From the NCBI RefSeq assembly GCF_905475465.1, contig NC_062253.1:6138001-6202000 (forward strand): a DNA stretch of 64,000 bases, written 5' to 3'. Each line of letters begins with the position of its first letter. The stretch's first letter is position 1. The position numbers and the translations under genes are program-made. Of the stretch, positions 20,969 to 33,290 are shown piece by piece. Below the pieces are notes generated by a model, which saw nothing but the letters and a program-made list of their open reading frames with translations, was not told where the DNA came from and did no database searches. This stretch comes from Pieris napi. Taxonomy: Eukaryota > Arthropoda > Insecta > Lepidoptera > Pieridae.

Positions 20969-22231
20969 TCCGCCCGCCTGTAACATATCACAGGCTTATA
21001 GTCACTATTTTTTTCACTTTATCAACATTGAGATAAATGAGGAATATTTTTGTTACGTTGTCGAATAGACTATACGAAATTTATTTTATACCTTACATAT
21101 TGTAAGATATGGGTATACATCTTGAGCTATCGTCGTGACTTTTAAATCTTTTACGATAACTGCTTATTGAAGTATTTCCGAACCAATTAGACGTACAGTC
21201 GTGAAAAAAAAGTGTATCAATGCTGAAATGGTCAACGCGCTTGCAAGCCTTCTTGCTTTGTGAGTAACCATGGGCATTATCACTTAACATCAGAGCCTTT
21301 TGCTCATTAACCGCTTTTCTATAAAGAATAGAATGAAATATTTTTATTAAAAAAAACAATTTGAATTCAATGCCATTACCGAGTACAATACTTATATTTA
21401 TTAATTATTTATATTATACAAATTTAAGAAATATATGCTGATACACAATACTGTCATTAATTAAAATAATAATTACGATATGATTGGACACATTTCCAAA
21501 TTAATTATGTTCCGTTTCAATAAATCTGTTCAAATTATGCAAATACGATTATAATTTAAATCAATAGCACGTGATTTAGTATTACTTTGTTGTTACAAAT
21601 ACTTTGTGTTAACCAGATTATATAATGTTAAATTTTGTATTTCAAATTATTAGAAACGTACATATATTATTATATTCTATCAAATAAAACGTATATAGTT
21701 TTTTCGTAGAGTTAGGCTTTATATGCCATGGGTTTTTTGTAGGACTTTATATAATCGCCTGAGGTTCTGGCATAAGCCTGATACTATTAACATAGTAGTG
21801 TGTCATAATGGAGAGGTACAATTTGAGTATCTTCAAAATGTAAAATCATTATTAAATGTAACATGTCTTTGAAACTAATAGTAGAATTTAATAACGTCGA
21901 AAAAGCAATATTTCTTTAAAAATTAAGAAAAACGCTCGCCCTTAAGTACAACAGCTCTCCTACGTCAAATTAAAACTACACAATTATGTACAGCGATGCC
22001 TAGGCTGTCCGTCGCACTCCACATTCTTTATGAGTCTTTGTTGTGAAACTCATTTACTGCAGTACATACATACACGGTAACCACAATGAGCGGAAAATTA
22101 AAAATCTCATCAAGCGCAGTTGAAAAAGTTTATTGTAAAATATTACATTCTGCCGACACAACGGAAAGTATTAAAGATTTAGACATATTTGTTTTTAGGA
22201 TAAAACAAATAGCATTATGAAGAAGTCTAAA

Positions 22232-22521
22232 TCTAATATACAAAACTCTCGTTTCGCGGTGTTTGTGGTTAAACTCCTCCGAAACGGCTCGACCGATTCT
22301 CATGAAATTTTGTGTGCATATTGGGTATGTCTGAGAATCGGACAACATCTATTTTTTTTTAGTCCACCCCATTTTTTTTTAAATTTTAGATAAAAAATTT
22401 ATTCTTTATTTTTTTATGATACAACATTAAAAAATCCCTAATTTTCACCCCTCTACGATCAACCCCTATTTTTTATTATAAATGATAAACATGGCAAAAC
22501 GACGTTTGCCGGATCAGCTAG
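22232..22521 (+). mobile_element. non-autonomous Helitron-like element
   Basis: Starts TCTAATATACAAAACTCTCG after A and ends GGATCAGCTAG before T. The 3' hairpin GGCAAAAC/GTTTGCC precedes the end. A shorter relative (290 bp) of 14427-14816, with the same GGTATGTCTGAGAATCGGAC block. Confidence 0.8.
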
Positions 22522-22702
22522 TAGTAGTATAAATATATCAATACTAGTTTCTTTATAGAAAAATTTATGTGTAAAAAGGAAGTTGTGTGTGAAGTAGACT
22601 ATTTCCACCTTAAAGGGACGATTCTCGAATCGTACGTCGAACGAATTAGCGCGCGATACTGTTGTATTTTATATAGCGGTCAGAAATACTAAACACGGTT
22701 CA

Positions 22703-22956
22703 GCCTTGCGATTCTGTAACTCACTTTTAGAACTCTCACAGCGGTTTTCGCAGCGGCGGTCTCGCTCAAATCAGTCGTGAAGCACTCATTTCACGATTTG
22801 GCATTCTGATAAACAATAAACTACAAGCCCCCCCAGCTTGTCATGCAGAAATGTGAAATTGTTTAACAGAATACCATGAGATTCCGAAAATGACGTGAGT
22901 GACGAAGGGAGCGTTGTTAGTGCGAGGTTGACTCACGGATTAACAGAATCGCACGG
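22703..22956. mobile_element. long-TIR MITE (family P), copy 2
   Basis: Left end GCCTTGCGATTCTGTAACTC, right end TTAACAGAATCGCACGGC. The left arm matches 61504 onward closely (CAGCGGTTTTCGCAGCGGCG, TCAGTCGTGAAGCA), but the right arm is badly diverged. Non-coding. Confidence 0.7.
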
Positions 22957-23260
22957 CAGGATTTTTATTGATTCAAGTTGTAGAGTGTAGTTGTCACATT
23001 TTAAAATTATACTTTCTGGTATACTAACGATATTAGTGACACAATTCTGCCCTAATTTTTTAAAACAATTTTAAAGCATAAACTTTAAATTGTATTCATA
23101 ATTGAAACAGCAACGGGCTTTTTATATGCATTCCTTTGTGTTGTTGAAATTTCTATGATTGCTTTTAGCATTATAAAATTTAGCTTTCTACGTTATGTAG
23201 GTTAGACTATTTTTCACATCATATTCGATACTTGCTATATACCAATAATAAAATAAATCA

Positions 23261-23445
23261 GTGGCGCTACAACCTCTTTAGGTCTTGGCCACAGATTTCT
23301 GAATCTGTTTCATGATCATTTTTAAATCTAATAGGCAATTAGGTGATCAGCCTCCGGTGCCTGAGAAACGCCGTCGACTTTTTGGGTGTAAGACATGTCG
23401 GTTTCCTCATGATGTTTTCCTTCACCGTTCGATCAAGTGTTATAT
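23261..23445 (-). mobile_element. tRNA-derived SINE
   Basis: The plus strand reads GTGGCGCTACAACCTCTTTA (SINE 3' end), GGTGATCAGCCTCCGGTGCC, CGCCGTCGACTTTTTGGGTG and ATGTCGGTTTCCTCATGATG, the reverse of the SINE body. The tRNA-like head is missing. Confidence 0.75.
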
Positions 23446-23705
23446 GCCAATATGTCAGACATACATATATCAGACTTCTTTGTTCCTAGCCTTCCAAATA
23501 GTCACATGCTGACTTATACATAAAATAAACCATCAAATCTTATTACAAACATTATGACGACTGATATAACCTTGGCTTTCCACCATTTTATCTTCTTCTT
23601 TGTGCGTAAGTTACACTTAGCCCGTGTTTTAACCGAAATTTTTTTGAGACTCAAAATTTTTGATTTTATTTTATATGATAAATATTATTATTTACTACTA
23701 CTACT

Positions 23706-23736
23706 ACTAGTTTCATTGATAATCAATGAAACTAGT
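23706..23736. repeat. perfect 14-bp hairpin
   Basis: ACTAGTTTCATTGA and its exact inverse are separated by TAA, next to a (CTA)n run at 23694-23708. Possibly a small foldback; function unknown. Confidence 0.85.
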
Positions 23737-25055
23737 GCCACAGTCTAAGGGATCTTGTTCAATGCCTTTAAAAGACTTTAATGTCACTGTGTGGCACACA
23801 GTGTGTGTTGGAGTAATTAGTATTTTTTAAATTCAGAGAATTTTATGTGCCATACAAATATGGGTTTATTGGTTAAAACACGAGAATAATCAGTTAGGTA
23901 GAGGAAACATAATCATTTCAGTAGGCAAATACATAATGTTACGTACATAAATATTATATAATCAAGATTAGTTTGTTGCAATATTTAAGCTGAAATTCAA
24001 CTGTGTACTGGAAATTATAATCCGATTAGTGAACAGCGTTTCCCCATCGATGGATTTATCGGTTTAATACCTCTAGATTTAATATAAGCCACGTTTAAAC
24101 AGCCTTTACATGATCATATTTAATATGAATTTATATCTTCCTAAAAGATTCCTTATTAATTAAAACTAACTAACGACACCGACTAGTGTAATTACAATGT
24201 TTTAACTAAATAACTCTTTTGTATTTTTCTGTTATATTTTTACGCTATGTTTTTAAAAGCCTGTTTGTTGATTTTTTATTACATAATTTTATAAATGATT
24301 GCGTTAGACGTGTTTCATATTAAGCAGTCCCTTCAAGGCAAACCATAGAGAAAAAAACTTGACTAAATCCGTGATTGTTATGCCTATTTTACACAATATT
24401 CTACGAGAGTACAAATAAATAGATTTCTATTAATACTTATAATACGTTTGTTTAACTGAAATTTAAATGATTCCATCTATTTTTTTTTTAATTTTAGTAA
24501 ATGTTTATTTATAAATTAATATAATATAACATAACATAACAAAAACATTAAGCCATACAATATTAACAATAATCTTTAACTCCATATTAAATATAAATAT
24601 CACCAGTTATAGGGGCCTACCAAAAGAAATTTCGTTGTACAGTGAATCTCAACAAGGAACTTTGGTTAATACGCCATACGCATTGATCACTTTTTTAGTC
24701 AGCAAAATATTGATAAATAGTTAATCCTAAAATTTTAATAACTAATAACAATAAATAATAAGTACTGTAGATAACGAACAGGCTTATAGAACAATAATAA
24801 AATCTCAACTAAAGTCATCTTAAAACTTTCACTTTTGATACACTTTCTTGCTACTTGAGGACAATACCGGCACATAATTTTTTATTTATATTATTGAAAG
24901 CCTAATTTTACAAATGATTTTATATAATTGAATTACCCATTTTTAAAACTCAACTTTCCAAAACAAAGATATACTAATATTCGTTACAAAATTTTAATTG
25001 AAATAAAATCACCAATAAATATATCCATGTATTAAAATAATAAGGTATAACTTAC

Positions 25056-25215
25056 AATGATTGACTTTCAACTTCCAAAATGTAACATCACTTTTCACAA
25101 ACTATTTGAAACAATTATAATACTTCTCGCTACGACGTAGCTCTATCTCGTAGCCCGTAACGCCGTAGCGACCGCGGCCGGCCGCGATCTCTACAGAAAT
25201 GGCGGGAGAGTGGTA
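25056..25215 (-). promoter_or_regulatory. putative promoter and non-coding first exon of the minus-strand gene
   Basis: 25130-25215 is the most CpG-rich patch for several kb (plus: CCGTAGCGACCGCGGCCGGC and neighbours). On the minus strand it leads into sequence ending TCAATCATT|GTAAGTTATACC, a consensus donor at 25055. Joined to the acceptor at 20978 it would give a leader with one very short upstream frame, then the signal-peptide start. No TATA box or initiator is certain. The link between the two exons is inference from order, strand and splice sites. Confidence 0.4.
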
Positions 25216-27445
25216 CGTGTCACAGACAAATAAAGAGATATAGCAGAGTCAGCATAACTATTGGGATACTGGAAACTCTAAGCAAGTTAGTGTGTGACAT
25301 ATTTTATGCATCTGCTTGTTTGAACATAATTGAATGTGAGAGGACGCCAGCCTTTGTTCCACAATGTTAATGTCTTGGTTTTAATTCATGTTTACATTTC
25401 ATCTTTAGTACGCTTTACATTTCCTTAAAAAAACAGGAAAAATTGTGATAACTTTTTTATTGCGTACTATTTTTAAGCAAATAGGTAACCCTTAAAAACT
25501 TTAATAAATAGCGAAGATTAGAGAGGTTTGTAAACTAACTTTACACACAGTCTCCACCGACTCTTACCCAAAATACGCATTAACCTCGGAAACGAAACTC
25601 TTCCACGGATCCGTCTACTGTGCTACTTCCCGCCAGATTGTTGCATAATTTACATTACAATCAATGTATCAAAACCTTCAATAATATCGAAAGAAAAAAC
25701 AAGTTGCTTCAATTACATTAGTGTAAAACATTTAAACTGGCTGTCAAGTTCATAAGATCTCAAATAAAGATAAATTTCACCAAGTGGAAATTATAAGGAA
25801 CTTGTCCACACCACTTTCATTCATTCGTTGGTCGTGACTCCCGAGAAAATGTCGTAAAATAACACAGACACGGCGCCATTCAATTATTTTTACGATCGAT
25901 CCTTAACTTTACGACTTTTCATATTAAAATTACCTGTATGTATTAAACGGATGAATATTGCTTTTTCGCTTCATTTTATAGGTTTTAATATAAATTTTGC
26001 TGTTTTTAATCTTAACAACCGTTTGTTTAATTATAATCTGAGTTTTATAATGTTATGAAGATTATAAAACGATACATTTTCTTTAAAGAATTAGCGTTAT
26101 TATAACTTCTTAATTAGATTAAGACAGTATAAAATATTTCTAAATATATTCCAATTAAACAGAAATTAACGATATTTCAAATATAAAGGTAAAGAATCCC
26201 TAAGGTAAAAACTTATTAAAAAAAAGTAATGTTAACATTGAAAGTAAAATCTTTTCACGAAGTTTGTTGATCTTAAGATTTACTTAACGTTAGAACGGTT
26301 CACTATTATTATTTACAGAGTCTGAAAACGGTAGATATCGACAACTGCTAGCCAGTAAGTAACTCAACTTGAGCCAACGTCGGGGATTTGTGCAATTCCT
26401 CTTGGACTTTGCAATACAGGAATTTCTTTCACTTTGTTGTGCACACCTTTATTAAGCTTTCAACTTTTATATTGATTTTTCGCAGTATTAGCAATTTCGA
26501 TATTTTGTACAAGTGTACTTATTTATGTAGGTGTACTTCTTTTTTTGGTAGGCAGGCTTGTTTTTTCCATCCATGAACTTATTTTTCTTTTATTACGTGA
26601 CTCAAGCCGATCTGTTGTTACGCCATGCTGCAATCTCATAGTGTTCTTATATGTTATGATAAAATCGGGTAAATGTTTATTTCAAAACGGCACTATTGTA
26701 CTGCCCTAACATATCACATAACCTGTGAGATGGCGGTCAATTCCCTGTCAGCAAATATCACATCATGGGCTTAATTTAAACCTCACAATCAAAGTTCATA
26801 ATAGTTCCAATACTATTTAGTAAAAATAATTTGTACTTTATGGGATGGTATTTTTGAGATACTTCTTAAGACGTCACAATTTTTTTTTCGAATTTTTATT
26901 TCTTCATTTCACGCTCCACCTTTAGTTTATTAGTACACAGTTTGCGATTATGAGTCTAGTATGGTTACAATCAAATTTTTATCTGCACTTTTTAAACGAT
27001 ATGTTTCAGAAAACTAATGTATTAATTTTAAAATATAGAGATTTTGTTGACCTTTTATGACAGTCAGTTAAAATCCATAGCCAATAACTAATGAATCTAA
27101 ATATAGTACTAGTTTCAACACGGTTAGGAATCTCTTAAATGAAATTCTTGGGAGCTGAGTACTGCTGTTGCCGAGTGTAGCGAGAACATTGCTCTACAAA
27201 TTGCTAGAGAATGTGGTCTACGGCGCTATGCCAAAGAGGTTCTCTTTACACACATTTCTGGTGATGTAATTTTCAAAGATTTGCATGTACACACATCGCC
27301 CCACATAATTATTGTTATTTAAATATGATTTATTTTGCTAAGTTTCATGTAAATTATTAATAACATTATACAAATACATAAATTTAAGCCCATATTAAAG
27401 TTATATAACACGACCTAATTTTGATGACTATTATACTTTTTTTAT
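25216..27445. other. no gene seen
   Basis: Over 2 kb upstream of the putative promoter. AT-rich, no matched repeat; the 62-codon frame at 26388 has no recognisable content. 27120-27250 is GC-richer and looks like decayed coding or repeat sequence that I could not assign. Confidence 0.45.
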
Positions 27446-27530
27446 TCTAGTACCCATGGATACCTGCTACACCAGGAGTCTTGCCAGTGCGTTGCCACTT
27501 ATAAAGGAAATTGTACGCTTTTCAGGTGGT
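27446..27530 (+). repeat. high-copy repeat B, decayed
   Basis: CCAGGAGTCTTGCCAGTGCG, TTGCCACTTATAAAGGAAAT and GTACGCTTTTC follow the order of the repeat core. Confidence 0.45.
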
Positions 27531-27689
27531 TCAGGAATACCTGGAACAGCAGCGGGCAAATTTGTCAAATATATTTATTCTAATTGCGAAACTATGTTAT
27601 TTAAAAACGTAAGTTAAAAGTATTGTCAACTACTTATTTTAATTCATCCATGGTTAAAGATTTTATCTTTGACAATTGATGGTCTATTT

Positions 27690-27850
27690 TAAAGGCCTCA
27701 TCTGACGTGTGGCTTTTGACCGCGAGGCGGGTTTAACCCGGCCGTCAAGTCACAATTCAATCACGAGCCGGATATCCGTCCAAGCGACCGGTAGCCGAGT
27801 GGACAGTACACCCGGGTCGATACATTCAATATTAGCTTCACAATCCATTG
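27690..27850 (+). other. GC-rich patch: tRNA-like A box or unrecognised exon
   Basis: 27718-27820 is strikingly GC-rich. TAGCCGAGTGG (27790-27800) fits the RNA polymerase III A box, and a weaker GGGTCGATAC lies 15-20 bases on, suggesting a tRNA-derived head. Alternatively the open frame here encodes a Ser/Thr/Arg-rich peptide (RPSSHNSITSRISVQATGSR) with GC-rich third positions, as an exon might. Neither reading is secure. Confidence 0.3.
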
Positions 27851-27959
27851 CCAATTATAAAAATACGTTAGTAAATTCTAAACAATTTTTAATGAAACAT
27901 TGTATACAAGTGCACGGTTCTTGGGTCATCGGGGTGCTTTAAATATTAGAGGATTTTAT

Positions 27960-28130
27960 TGTTATTCTATATTAACCACTCGCGTACAACAATAGAACCT
28001 AAGCGAAATAATAAAATGTTAATTGCTATGTAACTGTTGAAGAGAGTGCCTATACTCTCGGAGCGTAACTCCGACGATTTAGGTAATCGCCACGCTTAAA
28101 AAACTAATAAAGCCTGAGTGAGCAGAATCC
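27960..28130 (+). repeat. dispersed repeat D, copy 2
   Basis: CGCGTACAACAATAGAACCT, CTCTCGGAGCGTAACTCCGA and GGTAATCGCCACGCTTAAAA match 6060-6235. Confidence 0.6.
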
Positions 28131-29114
28131 ACAGCCTTAGCTCGTACAATATGTAAGCAGCTATCTAACAATCATTAGCAATCTACTTTGCACTAAATGT
28201 TTTGAGGGTTAGAACATATTGCATGAGCCTGCTTCCAGCATTGCTTAAACTGTATGAGCCTGAAAAGTAATTTAGATCCCGGAGGTATGCTCTGCTGTCT
28301 GAGTGCAGTTCACTAATTGTCCTTCACCAGCTGGTGACTGCTGTTTAACCGTTTCCTCACTTCTGCCCCAGACAGGACTGCGTGGTTTGGGAAGACATAT
28401 GAATGTTATTTTTTTTTAATAAGAATAACACCTCTTATTAGTTTAAGATATAATGTAAGTATTATAATTATTAAATATTAGATGCCCGTTGTATGCGCAT
28501 TACGAAAAGTTTAATTCTTAGTAAAATAATCATAAATGTTTTAAAATCCTACGATTGTGATGTTTTTTAAAATCCTAATGCAACGTGTATACGTTTTTTA
28601 TTACTCTTTAATAATTATACAATTATTAAAGTTCTATTGTGACATGTAAATTAATACGACATTTATGGACTTCAGACGTAAGGTATAAAGGTTATGATCA
28701 GAAAAATAAACATTATCACAAGACAGGGCTTCTTATAATATTTATTCTTTTATCCAAATTATTGGCAAACGAATACGCATTCTTATAGCAAATAACATGA
28801 AAGAGAAATTGTAATTGTATTTAAGAACTCCAGACATAACACAAAGGCCTGTGAAGAATATTATTTTCTTTGAATACCAATTATTAAAAAAATTATTATG
28901 TTTATATACAGATACTGTTATTTTTGTATGAACAGCCCGAAAAATGACTAGTCGAACTTTTTGATGACACGGCATTTGACATACACCAGTCATAATGAGC
29001 GTTTAGTCCTGACTCTGAATCTCAGAGTGCCACGTACATTCGCTTTTATTCTGATTTCACACTCAAAAAGATAATTTGACTTGCGAAACTATCGAAAGAC
29101 TTGCTTATACTTTC
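28131..29114. other. no gene seen; GC-elevated 28140-28400
   Basis: 28140-28400 (e.g. CCTGCTTCCAGCATTGCTTA, CACCAGCTGGTGACTGCTGT) looks like old repeat or coding sequence, but no family or frame could be assigned. 28400-29000 is AT-rich with chance frames only. Confidence 0.4.
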
Positions 29115-29379
29115 ATGCCGGCCTTCCACTGAGAGCGGAACGGACCCATTACGGACTCCGCTATACTCGTAACGATGATTTTCATACATGTGCTTCCACC
29201 AAAGCGGACACGAGCGCAGCGGAGAGAGCGAGTTGAAAGAGCCACATATGAGGTTAGCGAGTTGACCGAGTCTCCCACGGAAATGAAAATGAAAATGTAT
29301 GAAAATGTATGAAAATCATCGTTACGAGTATAGCGGAGTCCGTAATGGGTCCGTTCCGCTCGCAGTGGAAGGCGGGCAT
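29115..29379. mobile_element. MITE with inverted repeats of about 75 bp
   Basis: The left arm GCCTTCCACTGAGAGCGGAA through GTAACGATGATTTTCATACA is inverted at 29306-29379 with few mismatches. The centre holds short direct repeats (gaaaatgtat). No clear target duplication. GC-rich for this region. The open frame across the right arm is incidental. Confidence 0.8.
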
Positions 29380-29927
29380 CATACTTGATCGTCTTAACAT
29401 TATTCTTATCGCCATTGTCCTTTGTTTGATGTTTAGAAACTTTAAGTTATATTGCAATGCTAAAATTTAATTATTCCACATGTGTGTGTGAGATGTATCA
29501 GCTTAAAAAGTAAATGATTTATAGGCCTATGATTTTTAACATTTTATTTGGGCACAAATATGGAAAATAATTACATAAAATTGTTATATATTTCGACGAA
29601 TAATTTCCAATGATTCATATGAATAATTGAATAGAATTCTGCAGCCTGTGTGCACCCGTAATCCTCTTTGTGAAACAGCAATCAGCTCGTGAACGCTTTA
29701 TAACCGCTCTATCAATTATTGACCACTAATGGCGGATTAAGTGCTAATTAATTAATATTAAAATATCGCAAAAAATATATATATAAGTATATATTGTTAA
29801 CTGCTATTTCATTTAAAAGTAGTAGTAAGATTTTGAATGCTGAATATTTTTGTTATTAACTATAAGAATACTTAAACAACGAGATAAAAAGTAAATGAAA
29901 CAAATGTATTCTGCTAAAAAACACCCT
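29380..29927. other. no gene seen
   Basis: No supported gene or matched repeat. Confidence 0.45.
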
Positions 29928-30430
29928 TTATACTACTCGATTTCTTCGAAGACACTTTCCAAGCCACAAATAGCATCTTAACTGGTTGTTGACAAAATGA
30001 ATTACGTTCAGTTTCGCAGTCATTTGGAAAGAAAGGTAATAATAAGGTAATAAGTCTCTAAGAAGCTTGGTGTGCTCAGCAAGGCGAGGCGGTAATTTAC
30101 TCCTGGCCTCCACTGGCGAATCTATAAAGCACAAATTCAGCCCCACGTGAAGTATCATGTGGGCTTTTCTCACTTCTAGATGGTGGTAACTCCCCAGTAC
30201 CAGCTTCTTCCACTTGACCGTCTTCAACAGGAATTGATTGTGTTTATAGCACTTATTGCTGCGTACCACTATGTGGAACCACAGACGTATTTCTGAACCA
30301 ATTCGACTTAGGGTCCTTCAAGAAAAGAGCGTACCAGTTCTTAAAAGGCCGGCTACGCAAGCCCTCTGGCAATGTGAATGTCTATGGGCGGCAGAATAAC
30401 TTAACATCAGATGAGCCTCCCGCTGTTATA
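29928..30430 (-). repeat. high-copy repeat B with a 113-codon open frame
   Basis: 30262-30430 is a clear minus-strand copy (plus: CCAATTCGACTTAGGGTCCT, AAAGAGCGTACCAGTTCTTA, GATGAGCCTCCCGC). The adjoining open frame on the minus strand (29928-30269) starts inside it and contains SPVEARSKLPPRLAEHTKLL. It probably belongs to a longer form of the same repeat or an adjacent retroelement, not to a host gene. No domain is recognised. Confidence 0.5.
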
Positions 30431-32044
30431 AAAAATATTAAAATACCTAATGTAAACAAAATGCTTAATATTAACATAATTTAAATACAATTTAACACTT
30501 ATCGTTCGATAATGAGATTGTGAACATTTCGAATTAAACCAATTAATTCCGTAAGCCTCTTACATCCTGTAGGCTTCAAAGTTCCTCGTCACGAACGTGT
30601 ATCGTACTTTATCAGCTGTAACCAACTAATAATAATATCTAGATTATTATAGTACAAGAAATTAACATTAAACTATCTATTTCTAAATCCTAACATTCAA
30701 TAGTCTCTAAAATCTAGGGCACTTAAGTTAGAACTACTAATGCACGAAGGAGGTTTCCTTTTAACTAAATCTCACTTATGAATTCAATAATATTAAGAAA
30801 CATTAGAAAAGCGGATATTTAATTTATCAAGCAATGACAAAAGAAGTGTTAGATACTTTCAACGAGCTAAGTCCTAAACAATTAAACTGGTGCTAATCTA
30901 CCCACGTAGAAGGCGTTAGAGCAGGACAGTAAATTGTATAAGCAATTTTCGATTTAGCGCGAGCAAGACAGCAACTGTAGCTTACTTGAATGTTAGTAGA
31001 GGGTTTAACGAGAACTTTCTGAGAGGGTATAAATATGTTTGCACTGATCTAGCTACTAGTTCAAGCTGTACTAAAGATTGTGTTAATAAATTGTATGCCA
31101 AGTGACCATCCATCATTCCATATTATATTGAAAATCAGCAAATACTTTAAGAATTATAACACAAAAATAGCGTTATATAATACAAACTTTCGTCCGGAGT
31201 CATATCGAGTATTGCAGTATGGTGTAGCGTCCGCACTATGCTACACATCAGTTAAGACTGGAAAGAATCCAGAAAAGCTTTGTTTTTCAAATAAAATTTT
31301 ATTCCATAAAGTTTATCCATGGACAAGAGGTTGGACTTAGAAGACATCTCTATATTATATAAAATTATGATAAGCCTAATTGACAGATAATACATTTAAA
31401 TATTCCTCGTTTTCATATTAAACATTCGCTTCCGTAGAACCATCTTAGGTTCTAACAATGCCATTTCTAGGATGTGTAGCAAATACATTTTCCCTTCTTA
31501 CTCACAGTTAAGAAGAGCTAGGTATTCATTCCAAAATATTACAATAACTCGCTTTTCAGATCACATATTTATAGTTTGTATGAATTCAGTTCGTTAGCAA
31601 TAGTTATTAAGTATAAAGCATGCTATTTTTGCCTGTTTATCAATCAGTTTTATTGTAATTTTTGTAAGCTTTTTCAAATAAATATTTTTCTATGTAAACC
31701 CATTTGTCCCCTTTAAAACAAATTTATACCTAAGTTGGCATACATATATACTAATTTATTTTATAGTGAAATATACATAGCGAAACCTTCCAATATATGT
31801 CATATTACGATGTACCATGTAATAAGGACTGTCGTTATAATTTCATTTAGCGAGTTCGGCACAGAAATGTAGTAGGCAATTATCCTTGTAACAGCATTAC
31901 TATTTAATCGGAATAATTTAAGACATACACTGGCAATATAATACAATTTAAACTTAGTAGTAACTTAGTAATTTTGGCAAACAAGCTATTTTTATATTTT
32001 AGCATAGGCTGAGAAAAAATTTAGAAAACGGGTACATAACTTTA
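30431..32044. other. no gene seen
   Basis: 1.6 kb of AT-rich sequence without a matched repeat. The 86-codon frame at 31080 has no recognisable content. Confidence 0.5.
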
Positions 32045-32322
32045 TATCCTATAACCCTATGGGGCAGAGGGCGTCCACAGTGATCTCCATCGCGTTCGGT
32101 CTTGAGCCTCATATGTTACCTTACTCCAAGTCTTTCCGGCTCTCTGTACGGCGCCAGGTTGCTTGGGACGGCCACGCTTCCGCTTTCCTTGCTGGTTGGT
32201 TGCCTGCTTGGGAATATGATTGGGATCCCTTCAAAGTGTATGGGATATCCAATTCCACTTGCGTCGCTTGATCTGCTGGCTGATCGGGGTTTCTCGGCAG
32301 CGCTCCCAAAGTTTCTCGTTAG
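32045..32322 (-). pseudogene. LINE ORF2 C-terminal relic (RTE-like)
   Basis: On the minus strand, NEKLWERCRETPISQQ is followed in frame by KRRKWNWISHTL, a stop, then RDPNHIPKQ, and further on GKRKRGRPKQ and EAQDRTRWRSLW. The same peptide order occurs at 47391-47825. This is the tail of an endonuclease/reverse transcriptase LINE after the polymerase domain. Overlapping open frames in other phases are shadows. The RTE-like label is from memory of the motif. Confidence 0.75.
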
Positions 32323-32784
32323 AAAACTGGTAAAGACGCAAAATGCGACGACGTGACTCGGGCAAAGACTCCTAATCACACTTACCTATTTAAAAAGATT
32401 ATTAATAAATTACATGGTGCATACACATCTCACGACCAAGATATTATATGGCATTGTTGGATGTACAGATAGTATGAATTGGATTAATAATATTTAGGTT
32501 ACATTAATTTTAAGGTTACATACACTAGAGCTAGTTACTCGAGAATGTAAACACATAGTGAGCGCTGTCTCTTGTGATAGTGAGAGAAACAATGGTAGTA
32601 GTGTCTCACTATTTCATTTATTTTATTAATTCGTAAATTGCATGTAAATACTGATTATGGTTAGGTTTAATTAACAATCTTATAAGATTATAAAATAGCA
32701 TTAACTTACTGTATCTTAAAAAAACATTTTTTTTTAAATGTAAATGGTTTTACCTTGATAATTCAATCACGGTTCTAAGTACCA
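32323..32784. other. no gene seen
   Basis: No supported gene or matched repeat. Confidence 0.45.
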
Positions 32785-32835
32785 AAAAGAGCGTACCAAT
32801 TCTTATAGAACCGGCAACGCACATGCGAGCCTTGA
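32785..32835 (-). repeat. high-copy repeat B, fragment
   Basis: AAAAGAGCGTACCAATTCTT then ACCGGCAACGCACATGCGAG. Confidence 0.55.
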
Positions 32836-33169
32836 TGGAGCCCACGAACATAGGCTCCACCATCACGTGAATGTCGAGGCTATTAAACTATTCGAAACCA
32901 CGGGCCTAGTTAGAAGACTTAAAAGGACAAAACCATTTCAACTAGTGAATTAGCGTTAGTGCACGTCGGTATTAAATGATACACAGTAAGTGAAATAAAA
33001 AATAGAACACAAGAACAGTGTCATCCCTTTAATAGAGACTGTAAGTAGTGTTATTGGACACTTTCTTATGTAAAAATCCTTATTAGTAAACTAGGATAGA
33101 ATTAAATTATTTATTAGTCTTAAGTTAGGCTAGATTGTAATGTTCCATGATGTCTTAGACACATGTATA
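32836..33169. other. no gene seen
   Basis: No supported gene or matched repeat. Confidence 0.4.
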
Positions 33170-33290
33170 AAAAATAAAAACTTGCGACCCTTCTGGCAGT
33201 ATGAGTGTCGATTTACATATAACACAGAGCGGCGGTATCACTTTAACATCAGGTGAGCCACTTGCCCATTAGCCGCTGTTCAATAAAAAA
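33170..33290 (-). repeat. high-copy repeat B, fragment
   Basis: CCTTCTGGCAGTATGAGTGT, GGCGGTATCACTTTAACATC and AGGTGAGCCACTTGCCCATT. Confidence 0.55.

Larger units (their letters stand above)
20978..25055 (-). other. putative first intron of the minus-strand gene
   Basis: About 4.1 kb between the donor at 25055 and the acceptor at 20978 on the minus strand. It holds a Helitron (22232-22521), a long-TIR MITE (22703-22956), a SINE (23261-23440) and a perfect short hairpin (23706-23736). The rest is AT-rich with no gene seen. Confidence 0.45.

Noticed and set aside
29928..30269. 113-codon minus-strand frame as a host gene
   Set aside because: It begins inside a high-copy repeat and has no recognisable family, so it is more likely retroelement-derived.
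32102..32379. Several overlapping 62-87 codon frames on both strands
   Set aside because: All overlap the LINE relic whose true frame reads KRRKWNWISHTL on the minus strand; the others are shadows.
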